A DNA stretch of 64,000 nucleotides from a virus, in the IMG/VR virus record IMGVR_UViG_3300021376_000039, positions 1 to 64,000 of that record; one strand, given 5' to 3'. Positions 31,331 to 39,950 of this stretch are shown here, in pieces (position 1 is the stretch's first letter; the number at the start of each line of letters is the position of its first letter). A program made the translations under genes and the position numbers. The notes under the pieces were generated by a model that searched no databases, was not told the DNA's origin, and worked only from the letters and a program-made list of their open reading frames with translations.

Positions 31331-32230
31331 TTATTTAAGTGTTTTATTGTTTTTTCTTTTTAGTAAAGCGTCTTCTTTAGATAGAATAAACTTAACTTTT
31401 GGGTTTGGTTCTTCTTCTGTATATGGTAATAAATTATCTACTCTTTTTTTAGATAAATCAACATACTCTTCATTTAAATCTATACCAATATAATTTCTAT
31501 TATTAAGTTTAGCCATCTTTAAAGTAGTACCACTACCACACATTGGATCTAAAACTAAATCTCCTTCATTACTCCAAGATAGGATATGATCCTCAGCTAA
31601 AGATTCAGGAAATATTGCCGGATGTTGGAAAGCTAAATCGTCTTTACTTGAAAACCCTTTTCCGTTGTTTATATACCAAACATTATATCTTGTCCCAAAC
31701 TCGGACACAACAAACTTATCCACCTTTTTAAGATTTCCATCTTTTTCTCTTTTTGACGGATCCCCAAAGTTACTATGTCCTGCCCATCTGTTAGGTTTGT
31801 CTTTAAGTAGATTAACAGTTTTAGGTTTACCTTTTGATAGGATGAACATGTATTCAAATACTTGAGAATACCTACCTGTTTCAGGAAAGGGGGCACCATT
31901 CTTATGGTAAATCATAGTATCGTATAAGGTAAAACCAATATCCATAAATTTAAGTGCTTGTCTGAATGAACTTCCCGTTTCACCACCATTTTTCACCTGA
32001 TCATTAACAACCCAAACAACTACACCGCCTTTTTTAGTGACTCGATATAATTCTTTAGCCATCTCAACAAATGGGAATGAAAAACCATCCTCATATGTTA
32101 CCTCATCTTTTATTTTACCATTGTAAGTTCTTAAATTATCATATGGTGGGGATGTTACAGTTAAATCAAATGTATTTTCTTCGTAAGTTTTTAATACTTC
32201 AACAGCGTTGCCCAATATTACTTCATTCAT
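31331..32230 (-). CDS. DNA methyltransferase of a restriction-modification pair
   Basis: 299 residues. Motif IV TSPPYDNLRTY near residue 27 and motif I DPMCGSGTT near 230, the beta-class order (N4-cytosine or N6-adenine). All motifs intact. Its start overlaps the end of a PD-(D/E)xK endonuclease gene by 4 bases (ATGA), the tight coupling typical of type II systems. It would protect phage DNA from the linked nuclease. Confidence 0.9.
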   Translation of the reverse strand: MNEVILGNAVEVLKTYEENTFDLTVTSPPYDNLRTYNGKIKDEVTYEDGFSFPFVEMAKELYRVTKKGGVVVWVVNDQVKNGGETGSSFRQALKFMDIGFTLYDTMIYHKNGAPFPETGRYSQVFEYMFILSKGKPKTVNLLKDKPNRWAGHSNFGDPSKREKDGNLKKVDKFVVSEFGTRYNVWYINNGKGFSSKDDLAFQHPAIFPESLAEDHILSWSNEGDLVLDPMCGSGTTLKMAKLNNRNYIGIDLNEEYVDLSKKRVDNLLPYTEEEPNPKVKFILSKEDALLKRKNNKTLK

Positions 32231-32916
32231 ATTTTTTCAAAAATTATCTTTTTATTAACTTTATTTTTTTTGAGTTTACCACAAATAATATTCTCATCAT
32301 GATTATCTTTTGATGATAACTTCAATGAAGTGAAGCTACTTGATTTTTTTGGTTCTCCTTTCCATTCTGTTTTTTCTAAATTAATCATCATAGCGAACAA
32401 ACCATCAATATATTTTTCATTTACTATTACTTTTTTATTTCTGTTAACTTTTAAGGAAATTAAAAGATAAGTATTAGCCTTTGATGTTGTATGTGTAGCA
32501 CCAGTAAACCCTGTATCACTTTGTGTTACTTTTATTTCTATGATTACAATATTACCATTAAACTCAAATATAGCATCGAAAGATTTACCTTCTACTTCAT
32601 CATTATTTGTTACTTCAGTAATTTTAAGTACTTTAATATTTGCATCTTTATATAAAGATAAAATTTTATTAAACCTATAAACTAAAAATGATTTAACACC
32701 ATCATAAGACAACCTAGTGGTTGTTAATACTGTGTGTTGTTTTGTATCATCTTCAACGTCTTTAACCCATTCATTTATTGTTAAACCTTCTCTATTTGCA
32801 ATAGGGAATATGGTTAAAGGAATTTCGTTATTGATATAATCAACAAGGTGTTTAGCAAACCCAAGTTTTTTTAAATGAATAACTAAATCCCTAACCAAAA
32901 TTTTCTTATTTGTCAT
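32227..32916 (-). CDS. Putative type II restriction endonuclease (PD-(D/E)xK)
   Basis: 229 residues. SFDAIFEFNGNIVIIEIKVTQ gives Asp114, Glu127 and Lys129, a D-x12-E-x-K nuclease core with a following Gln. The N-terminal part is helical (LVRDLVIHLKKLGFAKHL). Overlap with a methyltransferase gene makes restriction endonuclease the best reading; recognition sequence unknown. A TATATTTG box lies 16 nt before the ATG. It could cut host or competitor DNA lacking the phage modification. A host-like conserved hypothetical nuclease is the alternative. Confidence 0.7.
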   Translation of the reverse strand: MTNKKILVRDLVIHLKKLGFAKHLVDYINNEIPLTIFPIANREGLTINEWVKDVEDDTKQHTVLTTTRLSYDGVKSFLVYRFNKILSLYKDANIKVLKITEVTNNDEVEGKSFDAIFEFNGNIVIIEIKVTQSDTGFTGATHTTSKANTYLLISLKVNRNKKVIVNEKYIDGLFAMMINLEKTEWKGEPKKSSSFTSLKLSSKDNHDENIICGKLKKNKVNKKIIFEKI

Positions 32917-32932
32917 TTTACACTTATTTATA

Positions 32933-32940
32933 CAAATATA
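32933..32940 (-). promoter_or_regulatory. Host-type -7 box before the R-M pair
   Basis: TATATTTG on the minus strand, 16 nt before the endonuclease ATG. A clear -33 TTTG is not seen. Confidence 0.5.
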
Positions 32941-32967
32941 AGAATAAAATTCTAATTGGTCACTAGT

Positions 32968-35301
32968 TTATTGAAAAACTTTTGATATATTATCTTCTTT
33001 CACTATTTTGATAGTGTTATCCCCCCAAGTATTAACAATTGTAGAGTGACTTATAATTAATATTGTCGGGAAAAAGTCTTTAATTGCCGTAAAGAAATTG
33101 TGTACCATATCTAAATTTTCATTTGATATTTTTCCAAACACCTCATCAAAAACAATAATGTTGGGACGAGGAAGGCTACATATCTTACTCAATACTGATC
33201 TTAAAGCGAGTGATGCGATTGTTCTTTCATATCCACTTCCTGATGACATTAATTTTTCAATTCCTGTACCGTTATCTATCATAGTAAATTCAACTTCATT
33301 TTTATCGTTAATTTGAATTTGTAGTTTGAAATAAGCACTTTCTTCCATTAATCTTTGAAGTTCAGAATTAATAAGTGGTATCATGGTTTTCATTATTATT
33401 TTAGAAATACCGTTTTTACCATAAGCCTCCAAATATATTTTATATATTTTTTCTTTTTCTTGTTCTTCAGAAATTTTAATAATGTTATTTAGGTTTGTTT
33501 TAATTTTTTCTTCTAAAGTTTTGATAGAATACTCGTCACTATTAATCTGATTTTGTTTTTGTGTTTTTTGTCTATCAAGTTCTTCAAGTCTCAAATTAGC
33601 CTTTATTAACATAGAATCAATATGTTCATTTGCTTTAATCTTATCAAGCATCTTATCATATTCGGTTAACTTAGTTTGAAGTCCTCCTATTTTTAACTGG
33701 TAATTTTCAATAGTTGCTTCGTGTTTTTCCTTGATAAGTTTGTTTTTTTCATACTCATCGAACTGTCTTTTAATCTCAACGAATCCCTTATCTTTGCCTG
33801 TTAAAACAGTCATTAATCCTTCTTTTTCCTCTTTTTGCCTAATATAACCATCAAGTTCTGATATTTTTAATTGTGTTATACTAGCATTCATCAAGTCAAT
33901 TCCACAATGTTCGCATTTGATGCCACCTTTAACTTCAGATTTCAATTTTTCAATCTCAGATATTTTAGTATCCAATTGAACCTTCTCTTTAAATACGTTG
34001 TTATATTCTTCTTTTACTTTATCGTGTTCATCTTCTTTGTAGAATTCTTTTGGTTCAACGACATTGAGCTCGTTAAGTTTCAATCTTGTTTGTTCGATTT
34101 GAAACTCATGTCCTTCAATCTCTTGTTTCACTTGACTTGGGTTCATTCTACTTAACTCAACATCAATATCGGTATGTTTTTTTCTTAACATATCATCACG
34201 ATAATCCCTACCCTTTGTTAGATTTGTATCGATATTTATCAATTCAAGTCTATACGTTTCAATGTTAGATTTTAGTTCAGTTATTTTTGTTTCACTGTTT
34301 TCGTTATCTGTTTTTAATTGTTCAGTGTTATAGATGTTTGATAACATTGATTTTGAAAAGTCAGAATATATTGATTTTGCGACTTCTTCTTTTCTTCTTA
34401 AAAAATCAAGACCCATAAATCTTGAAAGTACCTGACCTCTCGCAGTTGGTTTTGAATCGATTAACTCTTCAAGGTTTGTTGCGGTAGTTAATATAGTCAT
34501 CAAGAAATCCTCTTTTGTTCCGATAGATTCTTTAATGAACTTTTCAGTTTCTCTTCTTTGTTCTCCTGTGAAGTTTTGAAGTGTTCCGTCTGATAGTTTT
34601 TTAAAGAAGTCTAGCTCTGTTTTAACATTCCACTCGCCTTTTTTAGATAACTTTCTTTCGATATTTCTAATAATAATATATTCTTCACCATCGATAACAA
34701 TTTCACCCTTAACAGTTACTTTATCTTTATCAGTAAATCTGTTAAAGATTTCTTCAGCCTTTGTTGTTTTTGTTGTTTCATTGAAGAATAAAAACAAAAG
34801 TAAATCCACCGATAAAACAGTTTTACCCCCAAAGTTAGGTGGGTTTGATTCGATAACTGTCAGTCCATTTGTTTTTTCAAAATCAACTTTTTGGTTTTCA
34901 CCATAAGAAAGAAAATTTGAGAACTCGATATTTTTTATAAACCACTTCTTAAAAACTGCGTTCTCCGTTTCGGTTTCTTGCATTTTGTTTTCAACCATTT
35001 TATTATGGTTTAAAATTGCATCCAAATGTTTGTCATAGTTTTTACCAGTAATAAACTGTTTGAGTAGCTCAATTTGGTAATTTGTGTCCATTATATTCAC
35101 AGAGACATCAACTGTTTGTTCACCCTCTTCTTTTTCGATTTTAACCTTTGTTATTACATTGACATTTGTTGTGTTATACTTTTTTTGAAAGTAATGTTTA
35201 ACACTCTTAATCTTATCTTGGGTAAAATTTTCATTATTGTCTTCCCAAACAACTTGGATTGTTGGGTTATCAAACTTTGAAAAATCTAAATCTTTTGTCA
35301 T
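32968..35301 (-). CDS. SbcC/gp46-like recombination ATPase
   Basis: 777 residues from MTKDLDFSKF (35301), chosen to avoid overlap with the upstream gene. An extra 118 residues precede the ABC domain (FIKNIEFSNFLSYG). The P-loop SNPPNFGGKT lacks the usual first Gly. A long coiled coil carries a zinc hook (KCEHCG), followed by the signature SSGSGYERTIASLALR and Walker B IIVFDEVFGK. With the gp47-like nuclease at 36607 it should form an Mre11-Rad50-type end-resection complex for recombination-dependent replication. Confidence 0.9.
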   Translation of the reverse strand: MTKDLDFSKFDNPTIQVVWEDNNENFTQDKIKSVKHYFQKKYNTTNVNVITKVKIEKEEGEQTVDVSVNIMDTNYQIELLKQFITGKNYDKHLDAILNHNKMVENKMQETETENAVFKKWFIKNIEFSNFLSYGENQKVDFEKTNGLTVIESNPPNFGGKTVLSVDLLLFLFFNETTKTTKAEEIFNRFTDKDKVTVKGEIVIDGEEYIIIRNIERKLSKKGEWNVKTELDFFKKLSDGTLQNFTGEQRRETEKFIKESIGTKEDFLMTILTTATNLEELIDSKPTARGQVLSRFMGLDFLRRKEEVAKSIYSDFSKSMLSNIYNTEQLKTDNENSETKITELKSNIETYRLELINIDTNLTKGRDYRDDMLRKKHTDIDVELSRMNPSQVKQEIEGHEFQIEQTRLKLNELNVVEPKEFYKEDEHDKVKEEYNNVFKEKVQLDTKISEIEKLKSEVKGGIKCEHCGIDLMNASITQLKISELDGYIRQKEEKEGLMTVLTGKDKGFVEIKRQFDEYEKNKLIKEKHEATIENYQLKIGGLQTKLTEYDKMLDKIKANEHIDSMLIKANLRLEELDRQKTQKQNQINSDEYSIKTLEEKIKTNLNNIIKISEEQEKEKIYKIYLEAYGKNGISKIIMKTMIPLINSELQRLMEESAYFKLQIQINDKNEVEFTMIDNGTGIEKLMSSGSGYERTIASLALRSVLSKICSLPRPNIIVFDEVFGKISNENLDMVHNFFTAIKDFFPTILIISHSTIVNTWGDNTIKIVKEDNISKVFQ

Positions 35302-35320
35302 TATACTATAATTAAACGGT

Positions 35321-35575
35321 TTACTCTCCTTGAATAGGTTCAGTTGATTCGAATCCTTCTTGTGTTGTTTCTCCTTGTATGTTTTCCTCATCTTGTAATA
35401 ATCCTGTTAATCCTGACATTGTGTCTCCTGACATCGACGCAAATTGTTCTTTCATTTTTTCCATTTGTTCTTCAAATGCCGCCTGCCAAAGTTTTTGCAT
35501 TCTTTTTTCTTGTACTTTCAGATTGGCGTTTCTTTTCGCCACTTTTGCTCTATGAGCCTTTGCTGCTTTTCCCAT
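35321..35575 (-). CDS. Small conserved phage protein (84 aa)
   Basis: MGKAAKAHRAKVAKRNANLKVQEKRM: a strongly basic helical start followed by an acidic, Gln/Glu-rich tail. Small proteins starting MGKAAKAHR are common in T4-like phages of marine hosts; function unknown. Sits between the two halves of the SbcCD-like pair. Confidence 0.65.
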   Translation of the reverse strand: MGKAAKAHRAKVAKRNANLKVQEKRMQKLWQAAFEEQMEKMKEQFASMSGDTMSGLTGLLQDEENIQGETTQEGFESTEPIQGE

Positions 35576-35587
35576 TATTAGTTATTA

Positions 35588-35938
35588 TTACTTGTTATTA
35601 CTTGGTCGATTTTCTTCAAACCATTCTATTATTGCATTTATTGCCCATACAAAACCGGCAGATAACATACCATCAAAGAATACGGATAAAATTTTATTAA
35701 GTCCAATAATATCTGAGTTTGGTGAGAAGTATGCTAAAGATAAAAAGAATCCAACCCAAGTTGATGTGCATAGTACGCAAGATATAAGATCTGATAAAAA
35801 CTTCCCAAAAAAGTTAAATGGTGCGTATTCATTATTACCCCAATTATGGATTTTTTGCCTTAATCCGTTAAATATTGATCCGTAAACCAAAATGTTTGTC
35901 ATTCCATAGGCAACTATTGCCCAAATTAATAAATTCAT
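35588..35938 (-). CDS. DUF1360-like membrane protein (116 aa)
   Basis: Two or three spans (LLIWAIVAYGMTNILVYGSIF, CVLCTSTWVGFFLSLAYF, GMLSAGFVWAINAIIEW) with the CxxCTSTWVGF pattern of DUF1360 membrane proteins. Role unknown. Spaced one base from the next gene, so part of the same operon. Confidence 0.65.
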   Translation of the reverse strand: MNLLIWAIVAYGMTNILVYGSIFNGLRQKIHNWGNNEYAPFNFFGKFLSDLISCVLCTSTWVGFFLSLAYFSPNSDIIGLNKILSVFFDGMLSAGFVWAINAIIEWFEENRPSNNK

Positions 35939-35939
35939 A

Positions 35940-36614
35940 TTATTTGTATAAATCTTCGTTTAGGTTAGAACTTCCATGAAATCTTGCTCTTGTAAAATCA
36001 CTTTCTTTTGGTTGTTCTAACAGTTTATTTTCTAAATCCTTGTTTTTTATTTTTAATTCTCTAATCTCAACATTCAAATTTGTTATTGTTTTTTGTAACA
36101 TTTGAAGTTTGCTATTGTCCGTATTTTGGAAATTATTTTCCATTTCTTCTATTTTAGTGGAAAAAATTTTCCTTTCTGACTCTATTTGTTCATTTAAGTA
36201 GAAAATATTTTGATCCAACTGTTCGATTTTTCCTAATAGTTCAGTTTCACTACTGTTGTCATAAATTGTCACAATTTTTTCCACAGGTACTTCTTTTATG
36301 ACTTCCTTTTCAACTATTATCTCTTTTATTACCTCAACAGGTACCTCAACTATTTTTTCTACTTCTTTTATCACTTCAACAGGTATTTCTACCCGTTTTT
36401 CAACAATAACTTCTTTTATTACATGTTTTTCTTCTTTTCCGTCCGTTTTTAAGTCTTTTTCACCTTCATTAAGTGGTTTTCCTAATAATCCGTATTTTTC
36501 TAAATCAAATCCTCTTTTGAAACATTTTGTTACAAATGATTTTACATCTTTTATATCATTAACTTCACAATATAAAAGTATGTCAGAATTATATTTTTTA
36601 TCAATGTTAAACAT
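35940..36614 (-). CDS. Coiled-coil protein with VEVIKEV repeats (224 aa)
   Basis: N-terminal domain of about 45 residues (SDILLYCEVNDIKDVKSFVTKCFKRGFDLEKYGLLG) is one I associate with T4-like phages. A low-complexity stretch of alternating Val/Glu/Lys/Pro repeats (EVEKIVEVPVEVIKEI and similar, about 65-115) follows, then a coiled coil. Function unknown; it may tether or scaffold. It overlaps the gp47-like gene by 8 bases. Confidence 0.65.
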   Translation of the reverse strand: MFNIDKKYNSDILLYCEVNDIKDVKSFVTKCFKRGFDLEKYGLLGKPLNEGEKDLKTDGKEEKHVIKEVIVEKRVEIPVEVIKEVEKIVEVPVEVIKEIIVEKEVIKEVPVEKIVTIYDNSSETELLGKIEQLDQNIFYLNEQIESERKIFSTKIEEMENNFQNTDNSKLQMLQKTITNLNVEIRELKIKNKDLENKLLEQPKESDFTRARFHGSSNLNEDLYK

Positions 36615-37386
36615 TTTTTAAAACTTCAGTTCCATTTTCAATGTCTTCAAAAGATTTTATTGAAAACTTTAAAAAAGGTTTCGGGTTTTCAAGATCGGTA
36701 TAAGTGTATTCCTTATTTTCGAAATCATAGGTTCCGAAACCGTGATTTCTGATACTCTCACCAATGTTTTGTTGTATTGGTGATCCAATCATATAACCTT
36801 TACCTGTTTTAAAACTAAACTCTTGTCTTTTATGGATATCTCCACATAAAACGATTTCTAAACCATCAAACTTTTCTGTGTCGTATGCATGATCACCAAA
36901 GTCATAACCCAAGTCTGTAGTCATACCTTGTATTGGTCCATGGAATAAACCTACTTTTATACCTTTTGCTTCACTAATTTCAGGTGGAATGTTACCTTGA
37001 TACTGTGAATAGACGCACCAACTAACATTTTCATCTTCATAGACACCTCTATCTTTATAATAAACAATATTTTTGTTATTTAATGAATCTATGATTGGTG
37101 ATAAGGCATCTAATCTTTCAATATTATTTACCAAGAAGTCATGGTTACCAGGTATGATAATTGTTTTTGCAACATATGAACATTCTTTTAACAACCAACT
37201 AACCATTTCAATAAGTTCAGGTGTCATTTGATTTTTTGAATGAACTAAATCTCCCGTGAATACAATTCTATCAGGATTAATTTCTCTCCACTGATTGATT
37301 GCATCTTCAAGTATTAACCTATAAAGGTTATGGTCTTTGAACAATCGAATATGTAAATCCGAAAAATGTATGATTTTTTTAATCAT
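36607..37386 (-). CDS. SbcD/gp47-like recombination nuclease
   Basis: 259 residues, calcineurin-like phosphoesterase. Metal motifs: IIHFSDLHIRL (I), FTGDLVHSK (II), IIPGNHDFLV (III), and VLCGDIHKRQ (V). This is the Mre11/SbcD/gp47 family and is the nuclease partner of the 32968 ATPase. It lacks the C-terminal capping domain of bacterial SbcD, as in T4-like phages. Confidence 0.9.
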   Translation of the reverse strand: MIKKIIHFSDLHIRLFKDHNLYRLILEDAINQWREINPDRIVFTGDLVHSKNQMTPELIEMVSWLLKECSYVAKTIIIPGNHDFLVNNIERLDALSPIIDSLNNKNIVYYKDRGVYEDENVSWCVYSQYQGNIPPEISEAKGIKVGLFHGPIQGMTTDLGYDFGDHAYDTEKFDGLEIVLCGDIHKRQEFSFKTGKGYMIGSPIQQNIGESIRNHGFGTYDFENKEYTYTDLENPKPFLKFSIKSFEDIENGTEVLKNV

Positions 37387-37618
37387 TTAATTGTGTTTTA
37401 TCTCCGCAATATACTTCGTATGGCGGTTTATAAGGATCGTCTTTAATTGGGAATGGGTTTACTGGTATAGGTACTCTATAAGGTTCAGCGATTCCAAACT
37501 TTGGTTCATCTTTTACTTCACCCATCTTCTCAACTATTGGTGTTATATCAATATGCTTATTTTCAAGTTTACCATAAAGATATCCTTCTAACCAAATATA
37601 AAATTCTTTGTGTGTCAT
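37379..37618 (-). CDS. Small conserved phage protein (79 aa)
   Basis: MTHKEFYIWLEGYLYGKLENKHID... with a Pro-rich C-terminus (YRVPIPVNPFPIKDDPYKPP). The opening motif is one I recognise from T4-like phages, function unknown. It overlaps the neighbours at both ends (8 and 4 bases). Confidence 0.6.
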   Translation of the reverse strand: MTHKEFYIWLEGYLYGKLENKHIDITPIVEKMGEVKDEPKFGIAEPYRVPIPVNPFPIKDDPYKPPYEVYCGDKTQLND

Positions 37619-37761
37619 ACCAATTCTCTACTATAAAGGTTTGCTAATACAATTCTTGCGAACTTAAACTCTTTAGCCCTGTTTAATCTTAATCCATAAG
37701 CAAGTGCCACAGTTTTGAGGTGGGGATACACTTGACTAATTGTCATTTTACCTATTTCCAT
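37615..37761 (-). CDS. Small hypothetical protein (48 aa)
   Basis: ATG at 37761 to TGA at 37615: MEIGKMTISQVYPHLKTVAL... with a helical basic end (GLRLNRAKEFKFARIVLANLYS). Starts in a TGATG overlap with the upstream gene and ends in an ATGA overlap with the next, so it fills a gap in a continuous coupled operon. Helical, possibly DNA-binding. Confidence 0.6.
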   Translation of the reverse strand: MEIGKMTISQVYPHLKTVALAYGLRLNRAKEFKFARIVLANLYSRELV

Positions 37762-37976
37762 CACTTATCAAATAATTTAAAATCTTCATTAACATTCCCA
37801 CACTCATTACACATATATGTTGGGAATGGTACAATAGTGTCTTCAGGACTACCTGTCAATATCTTTGATACTTTTTTTAAAATAGTCACTTCTTTAAAAT
37901 AAATTGATTCACACTTCTCACAATCAACTGTTGGTTGTTCTCTTAGATTTATTTTTGGTTTGATGATTTCTTCCAT
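37761..37976 (-). CDS. Zinc-ribbon-like protein (71 aa)
   Basis: Two CxxC pairs: VDCEKCES and YMCNECGNV, separated by about 35 residues with FKEVTILKKVSKILTGSPEDTIVPFPT. This layout suggests a zinc-ribbon, possibly contacting DNA, RNA polymerase or the replication machinery. It lies in the replication gene block. Confidence 0.65.
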   Translation of the reverse strand: MEEIIKPKINLREQPTVDCEKCESIYFKEVTILKKVSKILTGSPEDTIVPFPTYMCNECGNVNEDFKLFDK

Positions 37977-38062
37977 TTTGTTTTATATTTTATTTTTATT
38001 TTTTCTCCTTCTTTGTCCCAAGTAGTATTATACCACCATGCGATTGTTATTTCTGGTTTCAT
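37949..38062 (-). CDS. Possible 37-residue protein
   Basis: ATG at 38062 to TAA at 37949: MKPEITIAWWYNTTWDKEGEK... ending KWKKSSNQK. The WWYNTTW core and charge pattern look protein-like, and it fills the gap between the zinc-ribbon and RecB-like genes, with a 28-base overlap. Short length leaves doubt. Confidence 0.4.
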   Translation of the reverse strand: MKPEITIAWWYNTTWDKEGEKIKIKYKTKWKKSSNQK

Positions 38063-38084
38063 ATTAAATTATAAATTATTTTAT

Positions 38085-38948
38085 TTATTTTGTCAACAAA
38101 CGTTCTTTGATGTCCATATTTAATATAGTATCAATAACTTTTCTTTCTACTCGATATTCTGTAAAATCTTGTTCATCTGTTAAGTGAATAATTATACAAC
38201 CCAATAACGGAATGTTTTCATATTTAGTCCCTTTTAACATCTTTAACAATAACTTACCATAGAGAGGTAATTGTGTGTTATAGTGACCAAGAGCATTATT
38301 AGGTAAATGTTTAAAAGGTTCTCTCATAGGTTTTGTATAATCATTGGTTTCCATGTTTTTCTTTTTGTTTGTTTTATAATCGGTTATTATAAATCCAAAA
38401 CCAGTTTTTTCTTTATTTAAAATCAACCAGCAAGTATCTCCTTGTCCTACGTATCCAAGTTCGGGATCACCTAAAACAATTTCTGTGTCAATTAATACCG
38501 CACCTCTTTCTTCCATTAATTTTAAAAATCTATAACCAGCTTTAATCATACGATCACCTTTCATAATCATATTCATATCGCACTCATAAAGTGGTTGTCT
38601 AACCACCTTATTTAACTTGTGTCTTTTAATTGTTTCTATCTCCAATTCGTAGTGAACTCTACTTCCCATGTTTGTAGATATTTTACCTTCTTCAGCCCAT
38701 TCTGCAAGTAATGTTTGCATAACATATGAGTCCCCCTTTGCTTTATTATAAGCAGCCTGTTCTGTCGGAAACTCATCGTAAAATAGTTTCATTACTTTTG
38801 ATACGGATGGAAAATCTTTTCTTATTTTTCCATCAATATCAGACATGGTATATTCGTGACCATCTTCCTTAAAAGTTAAATTTAACTCATTTCGTCTTAT
38901 TGATAAGACATTTCTTATGTCTTCTGCAACTTCTTTTATGTCTTTCAT
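38085..38948 (-). CDS. RecB/Cas4-like PD-(D/E)xK nuclease
   Basis: 287 residues. GSRVHYELE (motif with catalytic His/Glu), LGYVGQGDTCWLI, then FIITDYKTNKK (D-x-K), and the QLPLYGKLL helix (QxxxY) typical of the RecB/Cas4/AddB exonuclease family. No iron-sulfur Cys cluster is visible. Placed beside primase and SbcCD-like genes, it is probably a replication or recombination nuclease. Overlaps the primase gene by 4 bases. Confidence 0.8.
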   Translation of the reverse strand: MKDIKEVAEDIRNVLSIRRNELNLTFKEDGHEYTMSDIDGKIRKDFPSVSKVMKLFYDEFPTEQAAYNKAKGDSYVMQTLLAEWAEEGKISTNMGSRVHYELEIETIKRHKLNKVVRQPLYECDMNMIMKGDRMIKAGYRFLKLMEERGAVLIDTEIVLGDPELGYVGQGDTCWLILNKEKTGFGFIITDYKTNKKKNMETNDYTKPMREPFKHLPNNALGHYNTQLPLYGKLLLKMLKGTKYENIPLLGCIIIHLTDEQDFTEYRVERKVIDTILNMDIKERLLTK

Positions 38949-39865
38949 TCTTTTTCTTCTACAATGTATTCGTTTATTTGACCTCTAAGATCACAAACGT
39001 CTTTATCTTTTGGTAGTTTCATTAGTTTAACTCTACCATAAAGTTTTCCTCCGTTTAATTTGTCATATATGTTTTTAGCATCTGTAAAAGCATCACCATC
39101 AAGACAAACTATAATATCTTTTTTTGCCTTCTCGTATAATTTTTCCCATAAATTGTCATTAACATACTTTCCAAGAAGTGCTATTGAATTGTCTAAGAAA
39201 AATGAGTCAAACACTCCTTCAACAAGGTATATGTCCTTTTTCCAATCAATTAAACTTTCGTTAAAAATAAGAAAGTCTTTTGCTGCTTCAGGGTTTTTGT
39301 ATTTTAATTTTGCTCTTGGGTTCCATGACCTTGATACAAAAAAGTTTAATTCACCTTTTTTATTAAATGATGGAACAATAATACGACCCGCATATTCTCC
39401 TTCAATACAAAGTCCAATTTTATATTTATCTATTGTTTCTTGAGTAATTCCTCTTTTTTTAAGGTAGTTCCAAGCTTCTTTTCTTGGTAAATGGATTGGG
39501 TGTATTTCCTCAAACCTTTTATACTCTTTTGGTAGTTCTAAGTCTTTATAAACTTTTTGTTTTTTTTCTACCTTGTCAGGACGTATAAGTTTGTATGTTT
39601 TTTTGTCTTTTTTTGAACCAAATTGTTCTATTAGTTTTCCTAAATGTCCGTGTGTGTCATGTGTCTCTGCACATGCCCAACATTTATAAACGTGATTAAT
39701 ATAATTTATTTCTAAATTTCCCTTACCATCTGTTTTTGATAAACCTTTTATTTCATAGGAACAAACAGGGCAATCAACAGATATCTGCCCACTGTATTCA
39801 TTTAAATTTTTAGGTTCACCAAAAATATTCTCTATAAGATCGACTAATAGTGACTCTTCTTTCAT
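38945..39865 (-). CDS. DNA primase (DnaG-type, TOPRIM)
   Basis: 306 residues. Zinc-binding N-terminus (VDCPVCSYE ... YKCWACAETH), then a TOPRIM domain with YLVEGVFDSFFL (Glu motif), IALLGKYVN, and IIVCLDGDAFTDA (DxD motif). It makes RNA primers for lagging-strand synthesis, the role of gp61 in T4. About half the length of bacterial DnaG; the helicase-binding C-terminal domain is absent. Confidence 0.9.
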   Translation of the reverse strand: MKEESLLVDLIENIFGEPKNLNEYSGQISVDCPVCSYEIKGLSKTDGKGNLEINYINHVYKCWACAETHDTHGHLGKLIEQFGSKKDKKTYKLIRPDKVEKKQKVYKDLELPKEYKRFEEIHPIHLPRKEAWNYLKKRGITQETIDKYKIGLCIEGEYAGRIIVPSFNKKGELNFFVSRSWNPRAKLKYKNPEAAKDFLIFNESLIDWKKDIYLVEGVFDSFFLDNSIALLGKYVNDNLWEKLYEKAKKDIIVCLDGDAFTDAKNIYDKLNGGKLYGRVKLMKLPKDKDVCDLRGQINEYIVEEKE

Positions 39866-39904
39866 ACATAAAAGATAAGAAATAAGGGGGAATAGTCAAA
39901 CAAC

Positions 39905-39931
39905 AAAAAACCCACCTTTTGGGTGGGTTCA
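39905..39931 (-). terminator. Terminator between two units
   Basis: Stem ACCCACC/GGTGGGT with AAAA loop, followed by a T-run on the minus strand. It ends the 39951-40442 transcript upstream of the primase operon. Confidence 0.85.
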
Positions 39932-39950
39932 TATTATATATATTATTTTT

